Of a stretch of DNA of 64,000 nt, positions 1-8,427 are shown piece after piece. The stretch comes from Dyella kyungheensis. Its GTDB lineage: Bacteria > Pseudomonadota > Gammaproteobacteria > Xanthomonadales > Rhodanobacteraceae. Each line of letters begins with the position of its first letter. The first letter of the stretch is position 1. The position numbers and the translations under genes were made by a program. The DNA is taken from positions 335,718-399,717 of the forward strand of contig NZ_JADIKC010000007.1 of NCBI RefSeq assembly GCF_016905005.1, written 5' to 3'. The notes below the pieces were generated by a model. That model was not told where the DNA came from. It made no database searches and was given only the letters and a program-made list of their open reading frames with translations.

Positions 1-2
1 CG

Positions 3-1124
3 TGGATGCTGTCGGCCCAGACACCGGCTGCGGTGCGCCAACTGCTGCCGCAAGCGCGCGCGCATACGCAGGCGATCGACTTCACCAGCCCGGCGCTGAG
101 TGCTTTCTGGGGCCACCCGATCGCCATGCGTGGCCGCGTGCTGTTGCCGCCGGGTTACGATGCCCATGCCGCCACGCGCTATCCGACGGTGTATTACACG
201 CATGGTTACGGTGGCAACAACGACCGCATGGTTCCCGTGCTGGCCAGTGTCTATGCGGCAATGAGCAAGGGCGAGATGCCGCCGATGATCTGGGTGTTCC
301 TGGATGAGTCCGGCTACACCGGCACGGTGGAGTTCGCCGACTCGGTCAACAACGGCCCCTGGGGGCAGGCGCTCACCGCCGAACTGATCCCTGCGCTGGA
401 GGCGAAATACCACATGGACGCCACGCCGAACGGCCGTTTCCTCAACGGCCATTCGTCCGGCGGCTGGGCCACGCTGTGGCTGCAGACCACCTACCCGTCT
501 ATCTTCGGCGGCACCTGGTCGACCTCGCCAGACCCCAGCGATTTCCACGATTTTGTTGGCGTGGATCTGTACGCGCCAAACGCCAACCTCTATCGCGATG
601 CGCAGGGCAAGCAGCGGCCGTTTCTTCGTGACCAGGGCAAGGTGATCGCCACGCTTGAAGAGTTTTCCAAGCAGGAGCGGGTCGCCGGCGAGTACGGCGG
701 CCAGATGTCCTCGTTCGAATGGGTGTTCTCGCCGCGCGGCAAGGACGGTCGGCCGATGCCGATGTTCGATCGCGACACCGGCGCGATCGATCCCAAGGTG
801 ATGAGCTACTGGCATGACCATTACGACATCGCCTATCGCTTGCAGCAGCAATGGCCGCAGCTCAAAGGCGATTTGGACGGCAAGATCCACCTCTATGTGG
901 GCAGCGTCGATAGCGCCTATCTGGAGGGCCCCGCGCATAAGTTGAAAGCGGTACTGGATGGCTTGGGCGCCAAGTCGGACTTCCGGTTCTTGCCCGCCAA
1001 AGGCCACTTCGATCTCTACACGCTGGGCGACGATCGCTACGCGTTGTTGAAGGACATCAGCTGGCAGATGTACGCGATCGCGCGTCCTGGCACCAAGGCA
1101 CCGGCGCCATTGATTCTGCACTGA
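3..1124 (+). CDS. putative esterase (alpha/beta hydrolase, PF00756-like), 5' truncated by window edge
   Basis: The frame is open to the left edge of the window, so the true start probably lies outside; the first ATG inside is at base 6. The protein matches the enterochelin-esterase/antigen 85-type putative esterase fold. It has a nucleophile elbow GHSSGGW about 150 residues in, a late Asp candidate in the YVGSVDSAY strand and a catalytic His candidate in KGHFDLY near the C-terminus. An early HGYGGN segment is a plausible oxyanion-hole loop. Substrate cannot be told from sequence. A strong intrinsic terminator follows about 100 bases downstream. The family call is fairly secure; the specific activity is unknown. 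Confidence 0.8.
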   Translation, partial: WMLSAQTPAAVRQLLPQARAHTQAIDFTSPALSAFWGHPIAMRGRVLLPPGYDAHAATRYPTVYYTHGYGGNNDRMVPVLASVYAAMSKGEMPPMIWVFLDESGYTGTVEFADSVNNGPWGQALTAELIPALEAKYHMDATPNGRFLNGHSSGGWATLWLQTTYPSIFGGTWSTSPDPSDFHDFVGVDLYAPNANLYRDAQGKQRPFLRDQGKVIATLEEFSKQERVAGEYGGQMSSFEWVFSPRGKDGRPMPMFDRDTGAIDPKVMSYWHDHYDIAYRLQQQWPQLKGDLDGKIHLYVGSVDSAYLEGPAHKLKAVLDGLGAKSDFRFLPAKGHFDLYTLGDDRYALLKDISWQMYAIARPGTKAPAPLILH

Positions 1125-1221
1125 GCAGGCCGGCTGTCGCTTTTGCTTCAGCGGTCAGCCATCGTCATTGGTAGTAAATGCCACCAAGACGACCAGGGAT
1201 ATAACCAGCTGGAGATGAAGG

Positions 1222-1250
1222 AGGCCCGCCCACCGGGCCTTCTTCTTCCT
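1222..1250 (+). terminator. intrinsic terminator of the esterase gene
   Basis: A perfect 7-bp stem (aggcccg at 1222-1228, cgggcct at 1234-1240) with a 5-base loop is followed by the T-rich tract ttcttcttcct. It sits between the esterase stop (1124) and the convergent lipoprotein gene. Confidence 0.7.
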
Positions 1251-1334
1251 CGAAAAATGCTGGATGTGTGGAACACCTCGACCCGCCACGTCAGCGCGCC
1301 CTCCACCAAGCCAGTCGACCTTCGGTTGCGCCAC

Positions 1335-2204
1335 TTAGCCTACCGGCGTAAGCGTGTGTGCAAGCTTTCGACTGGTGCGATGCACGCCGAAAGCCAAACC
1401 ACCGCCCATGAGCGTGTTGTGCATATGGCCATCTAGACGAACAGTCACATAAGAATCTGTTTCTTCAATCAGCTGTCCGCGAAAATGGATCTCTTGCGGC
1501 TGGGTATAGATGCCCATGCCTCCCATCTTGACCCCCATGATATAGAGCGATCCAAAGTTGACCGCCGTGCCCTTCATGGGAAGTTCGCCTTTCAGATCCC
1601 GTTGCATCAGATCCGACAAGGCCGCTGCGCCAGCGGAGAGCTCTGCACGATAGTTGGCCAGATCTGCTGGACTCATGGATTTCAGGCGGGAATCGTCATA
1701 CGCCGTCGGCAGGTCATAGATGTAGCGCCCGACCCATGAAGAGCCTGCGCCATTGCCTTGGACATGAAAAACCAGCGACAGGCGAAACTTGCCATCGTCG
1801 CAGTGCTGCATGAATACAAAAGGTTTAACCGTGTAGGTCGAGGACGATTCGTTTACTGGCAGGCCAGTATGAAGAATGGCGTCCAGCGCTACCGGTTCGG
1901 GATCAACGGAAAGGACCGTGCCCTTGACCTCTTCGGCCATCGCCTTCGTTTTGGAGGAGATGTTTGCGCTACCGAGAATAGGACCGAGGAAAAGACTGCC
2001 GCCGCTTGCTTGAACCACAACATACTTCGTGCCGGGTGCCACGGCCGATTGCTCCGGCAAATACCCTGAGGCAGGCAGCGCATCGGAGACTGCGATGGAA
2101 ACGGATTCCGGCGTTGTTATCTTGGACGACGGAGGACTACTCGGTGCGGCAGCACACCCGCCCAGCATAAGCACCGCGACCAGCAATGACGGTCGAGCCA
2201 ACAT
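1335..2204 (-). CDS. predicted lipoprotein of unknown function
   Basis: The 289-residue product begins with a short hydrophobic segment ending in a lipobox (LMLGGC, Cys at about residue 17), so it is probably a lipid-anchored envelope protein. A Ser/Pro/Thr-rich linker follows, then a beta-rich body with little low complexity. I do not recognise the family. It is convergent with the esterase and divergent from the ArsR-type regulator at 2460, with about 255 bases between the divergent starts. Codon use looks more AT-rich than the housekeeping genes further along, which fits an accessory gene. Confidence 0.75.
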   Translation of the reverse strand: MLARPSLLVAVLMLGGCAAAPSSPPSSKITTPESVSIAVSDALPASGYLPEQSAVAPGTKYVVVQASGGSLFLGPILGSANISSKTKAMAEEVKGTVLSVDPEPVALDAILHTGLPVNESSSTYTVKPFVFMQHCDDGKFRLSLVFHVQGNGAGSSWVGRYIYDLPTAYDDSRLKSMSPADLANYRAELSAGAAALSDLMQRDLKGELPMKGTAVNFGSLYIMGVKMGGMGIYTQPQEIHFRGQLIEETDSYVTVRLDGHMHNTLMGGGLAFGVHRTSRKLAHTLTPVG

Positions 2205-2423
2205 GATTTCTTCCCCTGTGTATGAGATGACGAGCGAACTCTACCCAGCCTGCAGATAGATTCCGGTGTTGCGCCATTCCTTTGCTGACCCAGATTTCGA
2301 GCTGTCCGCACCGGGTCGAAAGCGGACGTCCCACGCCCAGCCAATATTGGCCCAGGAGCGCCACGTACTGGAAGCTCTCATCCGATCAGGGCTCGACCAT
2401 TTATCCACCTCCGGTCCCGGCCC

Positions 2424-2452
2424 TTGCGCACCTACTTTCGCCAACCTATAGT
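2424..2452 (+). promoter_or_regulatory. candidate sigma-70 promoter for the ArsR-type gene (possible leaderless mRNA)
   Basis: The hexamers ttgcgc (2424-2429) and tatagt (2447-2452) are 17 bases apart. A start of transcription about 7 bases past the -10 would fall at 2459-2460, on the ATG of the regulator. No purine-rich ribosome-binding site precedes that ATG. The -35 match is only partial. Confidence 0.4.
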
Positions 2453-2468
2453 TATCCATATGGCTAAC
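2451..2468. promoter_or_regulatory. palindromic operator candidate overlapping the ArsR-type start codon
   Basis: gttatccat/atggctaac is an inverted repeat with 8 of 9 positions matching in each arm. It is centred exactly at the ATG (2460). Winged-helix ArsR dimers bind such short palindromes, so autoregulation is a reasonable inference; nothing in the sequence proves binding. Confidence 0.45.
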
Positions 2469-2804
2469 AATTCAGCGGCGTTGGATTCGGTCTTTCAGGC
2501 GCTTGCCGACCCGACACGTAGAGCGGTCGTTCAACGCCTCGGCAGGGGGCCGGCGACGGTAGGCGAGCTCGCCCAGCCGTTCGCTATGGCGTTGCCGTCC
2601 TTCATGAAGCACCTGGGGGTGCTGGAAAAGACTGGATTGATTCGCTCAAGAAAACACGGCCGTACACGGACATGCACGCTCGAACAAAAGAACCTGGCAG
2701 CTGCTGAGCGCTGGTTCGCGGACCAGCGCTCCCTGTGGGCGAGCCGGTACCAGAACCTCGACAGTCTCTTGGAATCACTCAATGGAGAAGAACGTGAAAG
2801 CTGA
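2460..2804 (+). CDS. ArsR-family winged-helix transcriptional regulator
   Basis: The 114-residue protein has the ArsR winged-helix layout. An ALADPTRRAVVQRL helix opens the domain, a helix-turn-helix with PSFMKHLGVLEKTGLI follows at about residues 45-65, and the wing carries RKHGRTRTCTLE. There is no CxC or other metal-binding Cys motif, so it belongs to the non-metal subgroup usually paired with AHSA1/SRPBCC genes, as here. I chose the ATG at 2460 over the upstream in-frame start at 2424 because the family starts just before the AL.DPTRR helix and because a candidate promoter occupies 2424-2452. It overlaps the next gene. Confidence 0.88.
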   Translation: MANNSAALDSVFQALADPTRRAVVQRLGRGPATVGELAQPFAMALPSFMKHLGVLEKTGLIRSRKHGRTRTCTLEQKNLAAAERWFADQRSLWASRYQNLDSLLESLNGEERES

Positions 2805-3315
2805 GCTTCATTTCGATTTTGCGGTCGACAAAGAAAAGAACAGCATCGTCGTAAAAAGGGAATTTGCCGCAGGGCGTCAGCTGGTATGGGATTGCCATAC
2901 GAAACGCGAGTTGCTCGATAGATGGTTCGCTCCCAAGCCGCTCACGACCCAGACCAAGCGCATGGAGTTCAAGGTCGGCGGCCATTGGCACTACGCCATG
3001 ATCACCCCCGACGGTCAAACTTTCTGGAATCGCCTGGACTATCAGGCAATCAACCCCATCGACAACTACGCCGCCCTGGACGGTTTCTGTGATGAAGCAG
3101 GCCAGGTCAACCCCGACATGCCAAGGTCACGCTGGGAAGTCGCTTTCACTGACGCCGGCGAGCGAACCCTCGTCACTACGGTTGTGCAGTACAACTCGGC
3201 CGACGACGTGCAGAAAGCTATCGGCATGGGACTCAAGGACGGCCTGGCTTCTACCCTTGAACGGCTCGATGAGCTATTGCTGGACTTGGGCGAAACCGCA
3301 GAGCTTGTTCAATAG
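2782..3315 (+). CDS. AHSA1/SRPBCC-domain protein
   Basis: The 177-residue protein has the START-like AHSA1 fold, seen in the VWDCHTKRELLDRWFAP and MEFKVGGHWHYAMITPDG segments and in a C-terminal helix ending TLERLDELL. These proteins bind small hydrophobic ligands or act as accessory factors; the substrate is unknown. It overlaps the ArsR-type gene, so the two are translationally coupled and probably share regulation. The start is uncertain: ATG at 2782, or GTG at 2794, which has a better-spaced GGAG upstream. Confidence 0.85.
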   Translation: MEKNVKAELHFDFAVDKEKNSIVVKREFAAGRQLVWDCHTKRELLDRWFAPKPLTTQTKRMEFKVGGHWHYAMITPDGQTFWNRLDYQAINPIDNYAALDGFCDEAGQVNPDMPRSRWEVAFTDAGERTLVTTVVQYNSADDVQKAIGMGLKDGLASTLERLDELLLDLGETAELVQ

Positions 3316-3323
3316 ACAAGAAG

Positions 3324-3521
3324 GCACCAGGCTGCTCTACGTCACTGTGCCGTGCGCACAGGCGAGAGCAGTCCGTATTCAAAAACGCCCTTTGGATTGA
3401 TGCTGAGACCATCGCCTTGGCGTCATCGAAAGTGGATTTGATCAAGGTGTATCGCGGGTTCTATCCAGAACTGCAGGCATGCGAGCGGATACTGGCAGCA
3501 CAAATCCGACTTGATCATTAG
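3324..3521 (+). pseudogene. coding-like fragment without a start (weak)
   Basis: A plus-strand frame with no ATG ends at the TAG at 3519-3521. Its last ~45 codons read like real protein (for example NALWIDAETIALASSKVDL, then YRGFYPELQACERIL). It could be the degraded 3' end of a gene that once followed the AHSA1 gene. I do not recognise the family and the signal is weak. Confidence 0.2.
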
Positions 3522-3607
3522 GGAAGATACGAGTCCGAACGACAAACATAACCTTCATTGATCATTTCGGGCGAAGGAATAGCGTGTATGGACCCGAAGG
3601 CGTGCCA

Positions 3608-4525
3608 TCAATGGCACGTCTCCGGCTGACTTTCTAGCTTAGGCGACTGCGAAAAATGGTCTTGGTACATCGTTCTGGCCCAGGTATCTGCTTCCGTGAC
3701 CGTTTGCGCAGGAAGAGGGCTGTCGGGGTCGAGCGCTATCGAATCCAGCCGTGCGGCATAGGCTCCGGATGCCCCTAGACGCGCTAGACGGTTCATCTTG
3801 TAAATGGTCACGGGATTACCATCGTCGATGAGTCCAAGAAGTCCATTCATATGGCCGAGGACCCGAGGCGAAGTCATAAGGGCCTGGACGATTCGCCAGT
3901 CGCCTCTGTTCATGGCAGCGTTCGCGTAAGCTCCTGCATCAGCCTTGTAAGCCGCCACTTCTTCGCGGGTCCATGGCCTGTTTAGGTCAAAATCCGAAGC
4001 GACGTAACACATTTGTGCGTCGGGGCTTCCTGCTTTAGCTGCGGCTACGGTGCTCTGGAAGAAGGCCTCCTTGGATTGCTCCAGATCTGCGTGGTTGCAT
4101 CCCGCCATTTCACTGCTGGCCTTCTCGACCTTCTCTGCGAAACCTTGCGTATTGCGGCTGCACGACGCGTGGAAGTTCGCATCAGAGGCGCCTGCCTCGC
4201 AGGCCCTGATCTGACTCTGCATGTCATCGATTGACCGTGCGAGCACCGCACAGCGCTTCGCGGCTTCAAATGCCACAGACAGTGCCGCGGCCTGCTTTTC
4301 CCCTTCGCTGGCGGAGGATGCAACATTCGGCCGAACCACTGTCACTGGCGTCGTAGATGAAACGGCCACGGCGGATGTCGCCGGCTGGTCGTGATTCCAC
4401 CCTTCGCTGGACGAATCAGTTGACGAAGACCGGCCACCCCAGCTCAACCCAATGACCGCAATGACCGCAATGACCGCAGCCACACCCGCCGTCACGACGA
4501 CCAGTTTCTTTGCTCGCTTGTCCAT
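3608..4525 (-). CDS. membrane-anchored protein of unknown function
   Basis: The 305-residue protein starts at MDKRAKK (an acggaac-type site precedes it). It has one N-terminal membrane segment (about residues 8-27, VVVTAGVAAVIAVIAVIG), a Ser/Thr-rich linker, then an alpha-helical soluble domain with several Cys, likely periplasmic. The open frame extends to 4612, but those codons lie in a palindromic motif (4542-4587) and are unlikely to be native. The family is not recognised. Part of the membrane segment is encoded by three tandem copies of a 9-base unit. Confidence 0.6.
   Translation of the reverse strand: MDKRAKKLVVVTAGVAAVIAVIAVIGLSWGGRSSSTDSSSEGWNHDQPATSAVAVSSTTPVTVVRPNVASSASEGEKQAAALSVAFEAAKRCAVLARSIDDMQSQIRACEAGASDANFHASCSRNTQGFAEKVEKASSEMAGCNHADLEQSKEAFFQSTVAAAKAGSPDAQMCYVASDFDLNRPWTREEVAAYKADAGAYANAAMNRGDWRIVQALMTSPRVLGHMNGLLGLIDDGNPVTIYKMNRLARLGASGAYAARLDSIALDPDSPLPAQTVTEADTWARTMYQDHFSQSPKLESQPETCH
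4452..4478. repeat. three tandem copies of a 9-base unit (atgaccgca)
   Basis: Units occupy 4452-4460, 4461-4469 and 4470-4478. On the minus strand they encode Val-Ile-Ala repeats inside the membrane segment of the overlying gene. Copy-number change would stay in frame. Confidence 0.8.
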
Positions 4526-4541
4526 AAGTTCCGTCGAAAAC

Positions 4542-4587
4542 GTGTCGGGGACAATTTCCACGAATTGACTGAAATTGTCCCTGACAC
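4542..4587. repeat. inverted repeat of the gtgtc(a/g)gggacaattt motif
   Basis: gtgtcggggacaattt (4542-4557) and aaattgtccctgacac (4572-4587) match at 15 of 16 positions as inverted arms around a 14-base loop. Single variants of the same 16-mer occur at 8412-8427 and 9224-9240. It lies just upstream of the 3608-4525 gene and probably represents a small mobile palindrome or the end of one. Confidence 0.7.
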
Positions 4588-4620
4588 CATTCCTCAATTC
4601 CTCAGACACCATTCCTCAAT
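4583..4620. repeat. direct repeat, 16 bases, 22-base period
   Basis: gacaccattcctcaat occurs at 4583-4598 and again identically at 4605-4620. The first copy overlaps the right arm of the adjacent inverted repeat. Confidence 0.8.
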
Positions 4621-4747
4621 GGCCTCAACCCGCTGCAGAGAGCCATCTTTATCGTAGAAACCCAACCGTGGCCCGAGATTCTGTCAAGTTTGGGCAACTT
4701 TGCTCAACAAAACGTAGCACTAGCCGTTCGGCGCCCATAGAGCCCGG

Positions 4748-5701
4748 TCAATGCCGGGGCTGAATGATCAAACCGATCGAACCCGTATGCGGTTGCCCCC
4801 GGCGAGCTGGCGCCGAAGTGATTTCCAACATCGCCATTGAGCCTCTGGCAAAAGCATCCGGCGCCCTGCCGGTGAGAACGAGAGGACGGCGCTCGCCACC
4901 AGCGAGCTTCAGCACCACAGTCGACCGGGGTCGGAGGAACGTAGCCACGGCGGCTTCCAGATCGCGGGGGTCGTGAAGATGAAGTTCATGGATTGCACTT
5001 GGCGTGTGGCTTGACCTTCTCATGCGCTGAACCACTTCGTGGGTTTCCTCGCTCACATTGGCAACGCTGACTTCCCACTCATCAGCCTGGGTGGAGGGGT
5101 TGCCGACCCAGAACATGAATTGGATCGTCTGTCCTGCATCTACGTTTAAGTCATTGATATTCAGTTGTGCCCAGTGCCGGTCGTTCATTGGGTCGGGCAG
5201 AGGCGAGCCGCCAACATCGAGCGGGCTCCAGACCTGCGCCAGCAGGCAGACATGCGCGGGTGCGGATGTGGGAATCACTCCGACCAGCTCCATTGAACGT
5301 CGCACGGTTCCGTTCGGTATGGCCAAGGTCGTTTGGCCGAACAAGTTGAGGGTGGTGAATCCCGCGCTTGGATCGGACCACCACACTTTCAGGTAAACCG
5401 GCGCGGTCAGTGTTCCCGCGCCGTAGTTGCCGATGTCGACAGTGACGCGGGTCTCTTCGCCACGCTTGAAGTTGTTCTCGCCTGGCACGTCATTGACGAC
5501 GATGGAAGGGCACAGCCAACTCACCACGCCAGGACCTAACGGGCGCTCATTGGCGGGCCGACCCACATCATTGGGAAAGTAAGGGATAACCAGATAAGTG
5601 CCGGCGTCCACATTACGGTCGTGATCGTCCTGGGTGTTTCGGCTCGTCCTAGCCATCAATCGCGCGGCGGTCTCCACGAAGGTTGCATTAATCAGCGTCA
5701 T
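4748..5701 (-). CDS. CARDB/Ig-like domain protein of unknown function
   Basis: The 317-residue product starts at MTLINATF, which overlaps the stop of the upstream gene by 14 bases, so translation is coupled. Upstream codons in the same frame (to 6007) are Arg/Ser-rich shadow sequence over the neighbour. Residues ~50-180 resemble a CARDB-type beta sandwich: a VTVDIGNYGAGTL strand, then PVYLKVWWSD, CLLAQVWSP and a DRHWAQLNIN stretch typical of such modules. The C-terminal half is beta-rich and Arg-rich with no recognised catalytic motif. No signal peptide is visible. The role is unknown; pairing with the membrane protein suggests one functional unit. Confidence 0.7.
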   Translation of the reverse strand: MTLINATFVETAARLMARTSRNTQDDHDRNVDAGTYLVIPYFPNDVGRPANERPLGPGVVSWLCPSIVVNDVPGENNFKRGEETRVTVDIGNYGAGTLTAPVYLKVWWSDPSAGFTTLNLFGQTTLAIPNGTVRRSMELVGVIPTSAPAHVCLLAQVWSPLDVGGSPLPDPMNDRHWAQLNINDLNVDAGQTIQFMFWVGNPSTQADEWEVSVANVSEETHEVVQRMRRSSHTPSAIHELHLHDPRDLEAAVATFLRPRSTVVLKLAGGERRPLVLTGRAPDAFARGSMAMLEITSAPARRGQPHTGSIGLIIQPRH

Positions 5702-7463
5702 AGGAAAGCACCTCAACGGCAAGAGTCGCATCATGAATCGAATGTCCTGCTTCGATTGCCCAACACGGATGGAGGTAGCCTCGATCGGCGTCGAGATCAC
5801 GATTGACGTGGTCGCGCGATCCCGTTTGAACGACGCGGAAAATCTGCTGCGCGATGGGCGTCGGGCCATGGCTCTGTTGTGGCGACCATGGCCCGGCGAA
5901 TGCCATCGGGTTTTCATGCGACGGGAAAGGCGAGTTTGCAGCGGCTGGCTGCTCGGCGCTCGTGGGCGGATCAAACTGAAAATCGGTTGCCGCATTCGAA
6001 TCTTCACGAAGCGGCCATGTTAAGCGCGGCGGTGTCTTCAAGAATTGCTGATAGAGCGGCGATGCGATCATGAATTCATCGGGGTAGATTAGTCCCGATA
6101 CGCCAAGGTAACCGGCGGCAGTGTCAAAGCCTTGCCAGATCATCATCTGGAGTGAAAACAATTCGTTGACGATATGGCAGGCTGCACTGGGGTCTGCGAG
6201 CGCACTCAATTGTTGCTGGCTCACATTCGTTGGATCGCGAGGATCCGGTGCGTCCGATCCTTGCAGACTGTCAAAGAAATCCCCGGGCTTGCACTTCTTA
6301 CCTTCCGACCACTGACCGATGCAGTAAATGAGCAGCGCAATGCCAACCGTGATCAGGACAAGGATCACCGCCAGGCAGGCGCTGCCACTCTTGGGTTGTG
6401 AACTTCCACCATCGGGCTGGCCAATGCTCCCGCTGACATTACCGTCGGTGTCCACGCCCACCGTCGGAAAATTGGGATCCTGCTCGTTCATGACGTTGAG
6501 CGATTCCATGCCGCTACAGGCGGAGATCAGGCTAGGCGGCGGTGGGCTTGGAATATCAGGTCGCTGGAACTGGTCGAGCAGTTGAAGATGACGAACGGTT
6601 CGCGAGAGGCCGAGATCCCAATCCGGGCCCGTGCGGTTTGGCCATGCGTCACTCATGGCTTCCTTGAGCGTGGACTGGATGTCGGATGGAAAGCCAATGG
6701 CCACACCGAACGGGCGAAACGCAATAGCACGGGCGAGCGAAGTGCAGCTGGGCGTGCCTGCCTGACTATGCAGCCAGGCTCCTACCGAGTTGCGCGCCAA
6801 ACGATCTCGAAATCGATGCAGTCGTCGCGGACCACCAACTACGCATCCGAGATAGGCGGATCCGGCGACGTTCGCGCTGTAGCTCGATAACGCTCCAAAT
6901 GCGAACGCACTTGCCCGCTTTGTCTTCGCGTGGCGAAAGAGCGATTCGACAAAGGCATCCGTGCGGCGCCCGAGAAAGACATCCCGCCAGCCCCAGTTCT
7001 CTTCTGGTACGTCCGACTGTCGGGGATGTGCCTTGATATGAGCGAGGGGATCAACCGCCGACTTGAGTGAAGCCATATTGGCGTTTAGAGACAGCGCCGC
7101 ATTCTGCACACCCATTAGCGTTGAAAGCGCTGAATTGGCAAGCTGAACCGCGTCCGTTGCCGCGGGATCCAACAATGCCTGCTCCAAAGACGACCGGGCA
7201 TTGGCAAGCTGATCGTAAAGCGACCTTCCTTGCGCCCAAAGGTCGGCGGCCTGCTGGAGCAAACTCAGTTCGAGGCCATCGGAGGATGCGTGATCAACAA
7301 CAATATCGACGATACAACCGAGGGTGGCTGCATCGGCATTGAGATCTGCGTCGTGGCAGAGGGTGTCGAGCGCCGAAAGCATGGTCGGTTGACTGGAGAA
7401 ACCACCCTTGATGGCGCTGCGGATCTGTCGCAATGCTGCAGTATGGGCGTGATAGTCGAGCAC
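5688..7463 (-). CDS. large protein of unknown function with one internal membrane segment
   Basis: I chose the GTG at 7463 (591 aa) because aaggag lies 8 bases upstream; the ATG at 7532 has no comparable site. The N-terminal ~170 residues are helical and coiled-coil-like. A distinctive central block follows, with RRTDAFVESLFRHA, then AFAFGALSSYSANVAGSAY and GGPRRLHRFRDRLARN. A Pro-rich stretch leads to one strong membrane helix (LAVILVLITVGIALLIYCIG), then a C-terminal domain of about 200 residues rich in aromatics. No signal peptide is seen. The family is unknown to me. Its stop overlaps the downstream CARDB-like gene. Confidence 0.7.
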   Translation of the reverse strand: MLDYHAHTAALRQIRSAIKGGFSSQPTMLSALDTLCHDADLNADAATLGCIVDIVVDHASSDGLELSLLQQAADLWAQGRSLYDQLANARSSLEQALLDPAATDAVQLANSALSTLMGVQNAALSLNANMASLKSAVDPLAHIKAHPRQSDVPEENWGWRDVFLGRRTDAFVESLFRHAKTKRASAFAFGALSSYSANVAGSAYLGCVVGGPRRLHRFRDRLARNSVGAWLHSQAGTPSCTSLARAIAFRPFGVAIGFPSDIQSTLKEAMSDAWPNRTGPDWDLGLSRTVRHLQLLDQFQRPDIPSPPPPSLISACSGMESLNVMNEQDPNFPTVGVDTDGNVSGSIGQPDGGSSQPKSGSACLAVILVLITVGIALLIYCIGQWSEGKKCKPGDFFDSLQGSDAPDPRDPTNVSQQQLSALADPSAACHIVNELFSLQMMIWQGFDTAAGYLGVSGLIYPDEFMIASPLYQQFLKTPPRLTWPLREDSNAATDFQFDPPTSAEQPAAANSPFPSHENPMAFAGPWSPQQSHGPTPIAQQIFRVVQTGSRDHVNRDLDADRGYLHPCWAIEAGHSIHDATLAVEVLSYDAD

Positions 7464-8065
7464 GTCACTTTCTCCTTGTGTGGTTGGGTCACTTGAAATG
7501 ACGGCCTGATTCCATTCGTGGGGCACTACCACTCGTGCGATCAGGTGGCATCGGTCTACTCAATGAAATCAGGCACGAGCAGTCGCGTTCGCGCGAGCCA
7601 AGGCGAGCTCTTGCGAATACTGAAACGGTTTAACCCACGCACGGGCGCAAAAGGCCCCACAACCTCCAAGGACGGAGGCTACCGAATGTAAGAAATGATC
7701 CTGGTCGCAGCTAGTTGCGATAGCGGCGTGACGCTACGCTCTTCTGTGGGCCTGCCAAGTGACCAGATCACCTATGTCTATGGATTTAAGTAAGTCCACG
7801 GAGACGACTCGTAGCCGTACGCCATCAAATCGCTGGGGAACGTTCATGCCAATAATGCAAGTTGAACAGTTTCAAGAGCCGCAGGTGCTCCGACTAGCAA
7901 TGAGAGAAATCGATGCGGATGAACTGCGCATTGCTCAGGCGGCAGCGCGGTTCGCACATTTCCGCCCGACCAAAAGGCGGCGTGCTTGTTCGATCCGTAG
8001 CGGTTACCCTCTCCCCAAACGGTTTGCATGAACGACCCTTGCGAAGTCCGCTATGGGTTGCGGAT
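7464..8065. other. 600-base region without a supported gene
   Basis: It lies between the unknown cassette and the IS30 remnant. A short plus-strand frame (about 7846-8031) begins MPIMQVEQFQEPQVLRL, faintly like the N-terminus of a quinone oxidoreductase, but it soon degenerates into Arg-rich sequence. It may be debris left by insertion and decay. I see no promoter or RNA gene. Confidence 0.4.
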
Positions 8066-8400
8066 TCAGCCGGTCGTTGCAACAAATTGATGAAATCGTT
8101 CGGCCGGTGTTTCGAAGTTTAGAGACTTTCTCGGCCGTCCGTTCAAACGCCTTGCCACGGCGTTGAGTTGCGCTTGGTTGACTCCCGACAGATCCATGCC
8201 TTTGGGAAAATACTGCCGCAGAAGGCCGTTGGTGTTCTCGTTCGCCCCCCGCTGCCATGGGTTGTAGGGATCGCAGAAATAAACCGTGATGTCGGTGGCC
8301 AACGTGAAGCGCTGATGTTGGGCCATCTCTGACCCGCGATCCCAGGTCAGCGATCGAAACAGCTCCTGCGGAAGCTTGCTCGCGTGCTTGATCAACTTGT
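8066..8400 (-). pseudogene. IS30-family transposase, C-terminal remnant
   Basis: The last ~110 residues of an IS30-type DDE transposase are intact. The LTWDRGSEMAQH segment holds a catalytic Asp, followed by DITVYFCDPYNPWQRG and ENTNGLLRQYFPKG (catalytic Glu region), and the natural C-terminus AERFHQFVATTG. The N-terminal helix-turn-helix and first catalytic Asp are missing. Homology stops near the gtgccagggacaattt motif (8412-8427), so the upstream part was lost or replaced there. The element cannot transpose by itself. Confidence 0.88.
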
Positions 8401-8411
8401 CCGGTGAAAAA

Positions 8412-8427
8412 GTGCCAGGGACAATTT
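8412..8427. repeat. single copy of the gtg(t/c)cagggacaattt motif
   Basis: gtgccagggacaattt differs at one position from the reverse complement of the 4572-4587 arm. It sits at the exact 5' break of the IS30 remnant. Confidence 0.6.

Noticed and set aside
5702-6007. N-terminal extension of the CARDB-like gene
   Set aside because: The extra ~100 codons are Arg/Ser-rich and overlap the real upstream gene; the ATG at 5701 has the natural coupled position.
7759-8031. 90-codon ORF near the IS30 remnant
   Set aside because: Only about 15 residues resemble any protein; the rest is Arg-rich with no ribosome-binding site.
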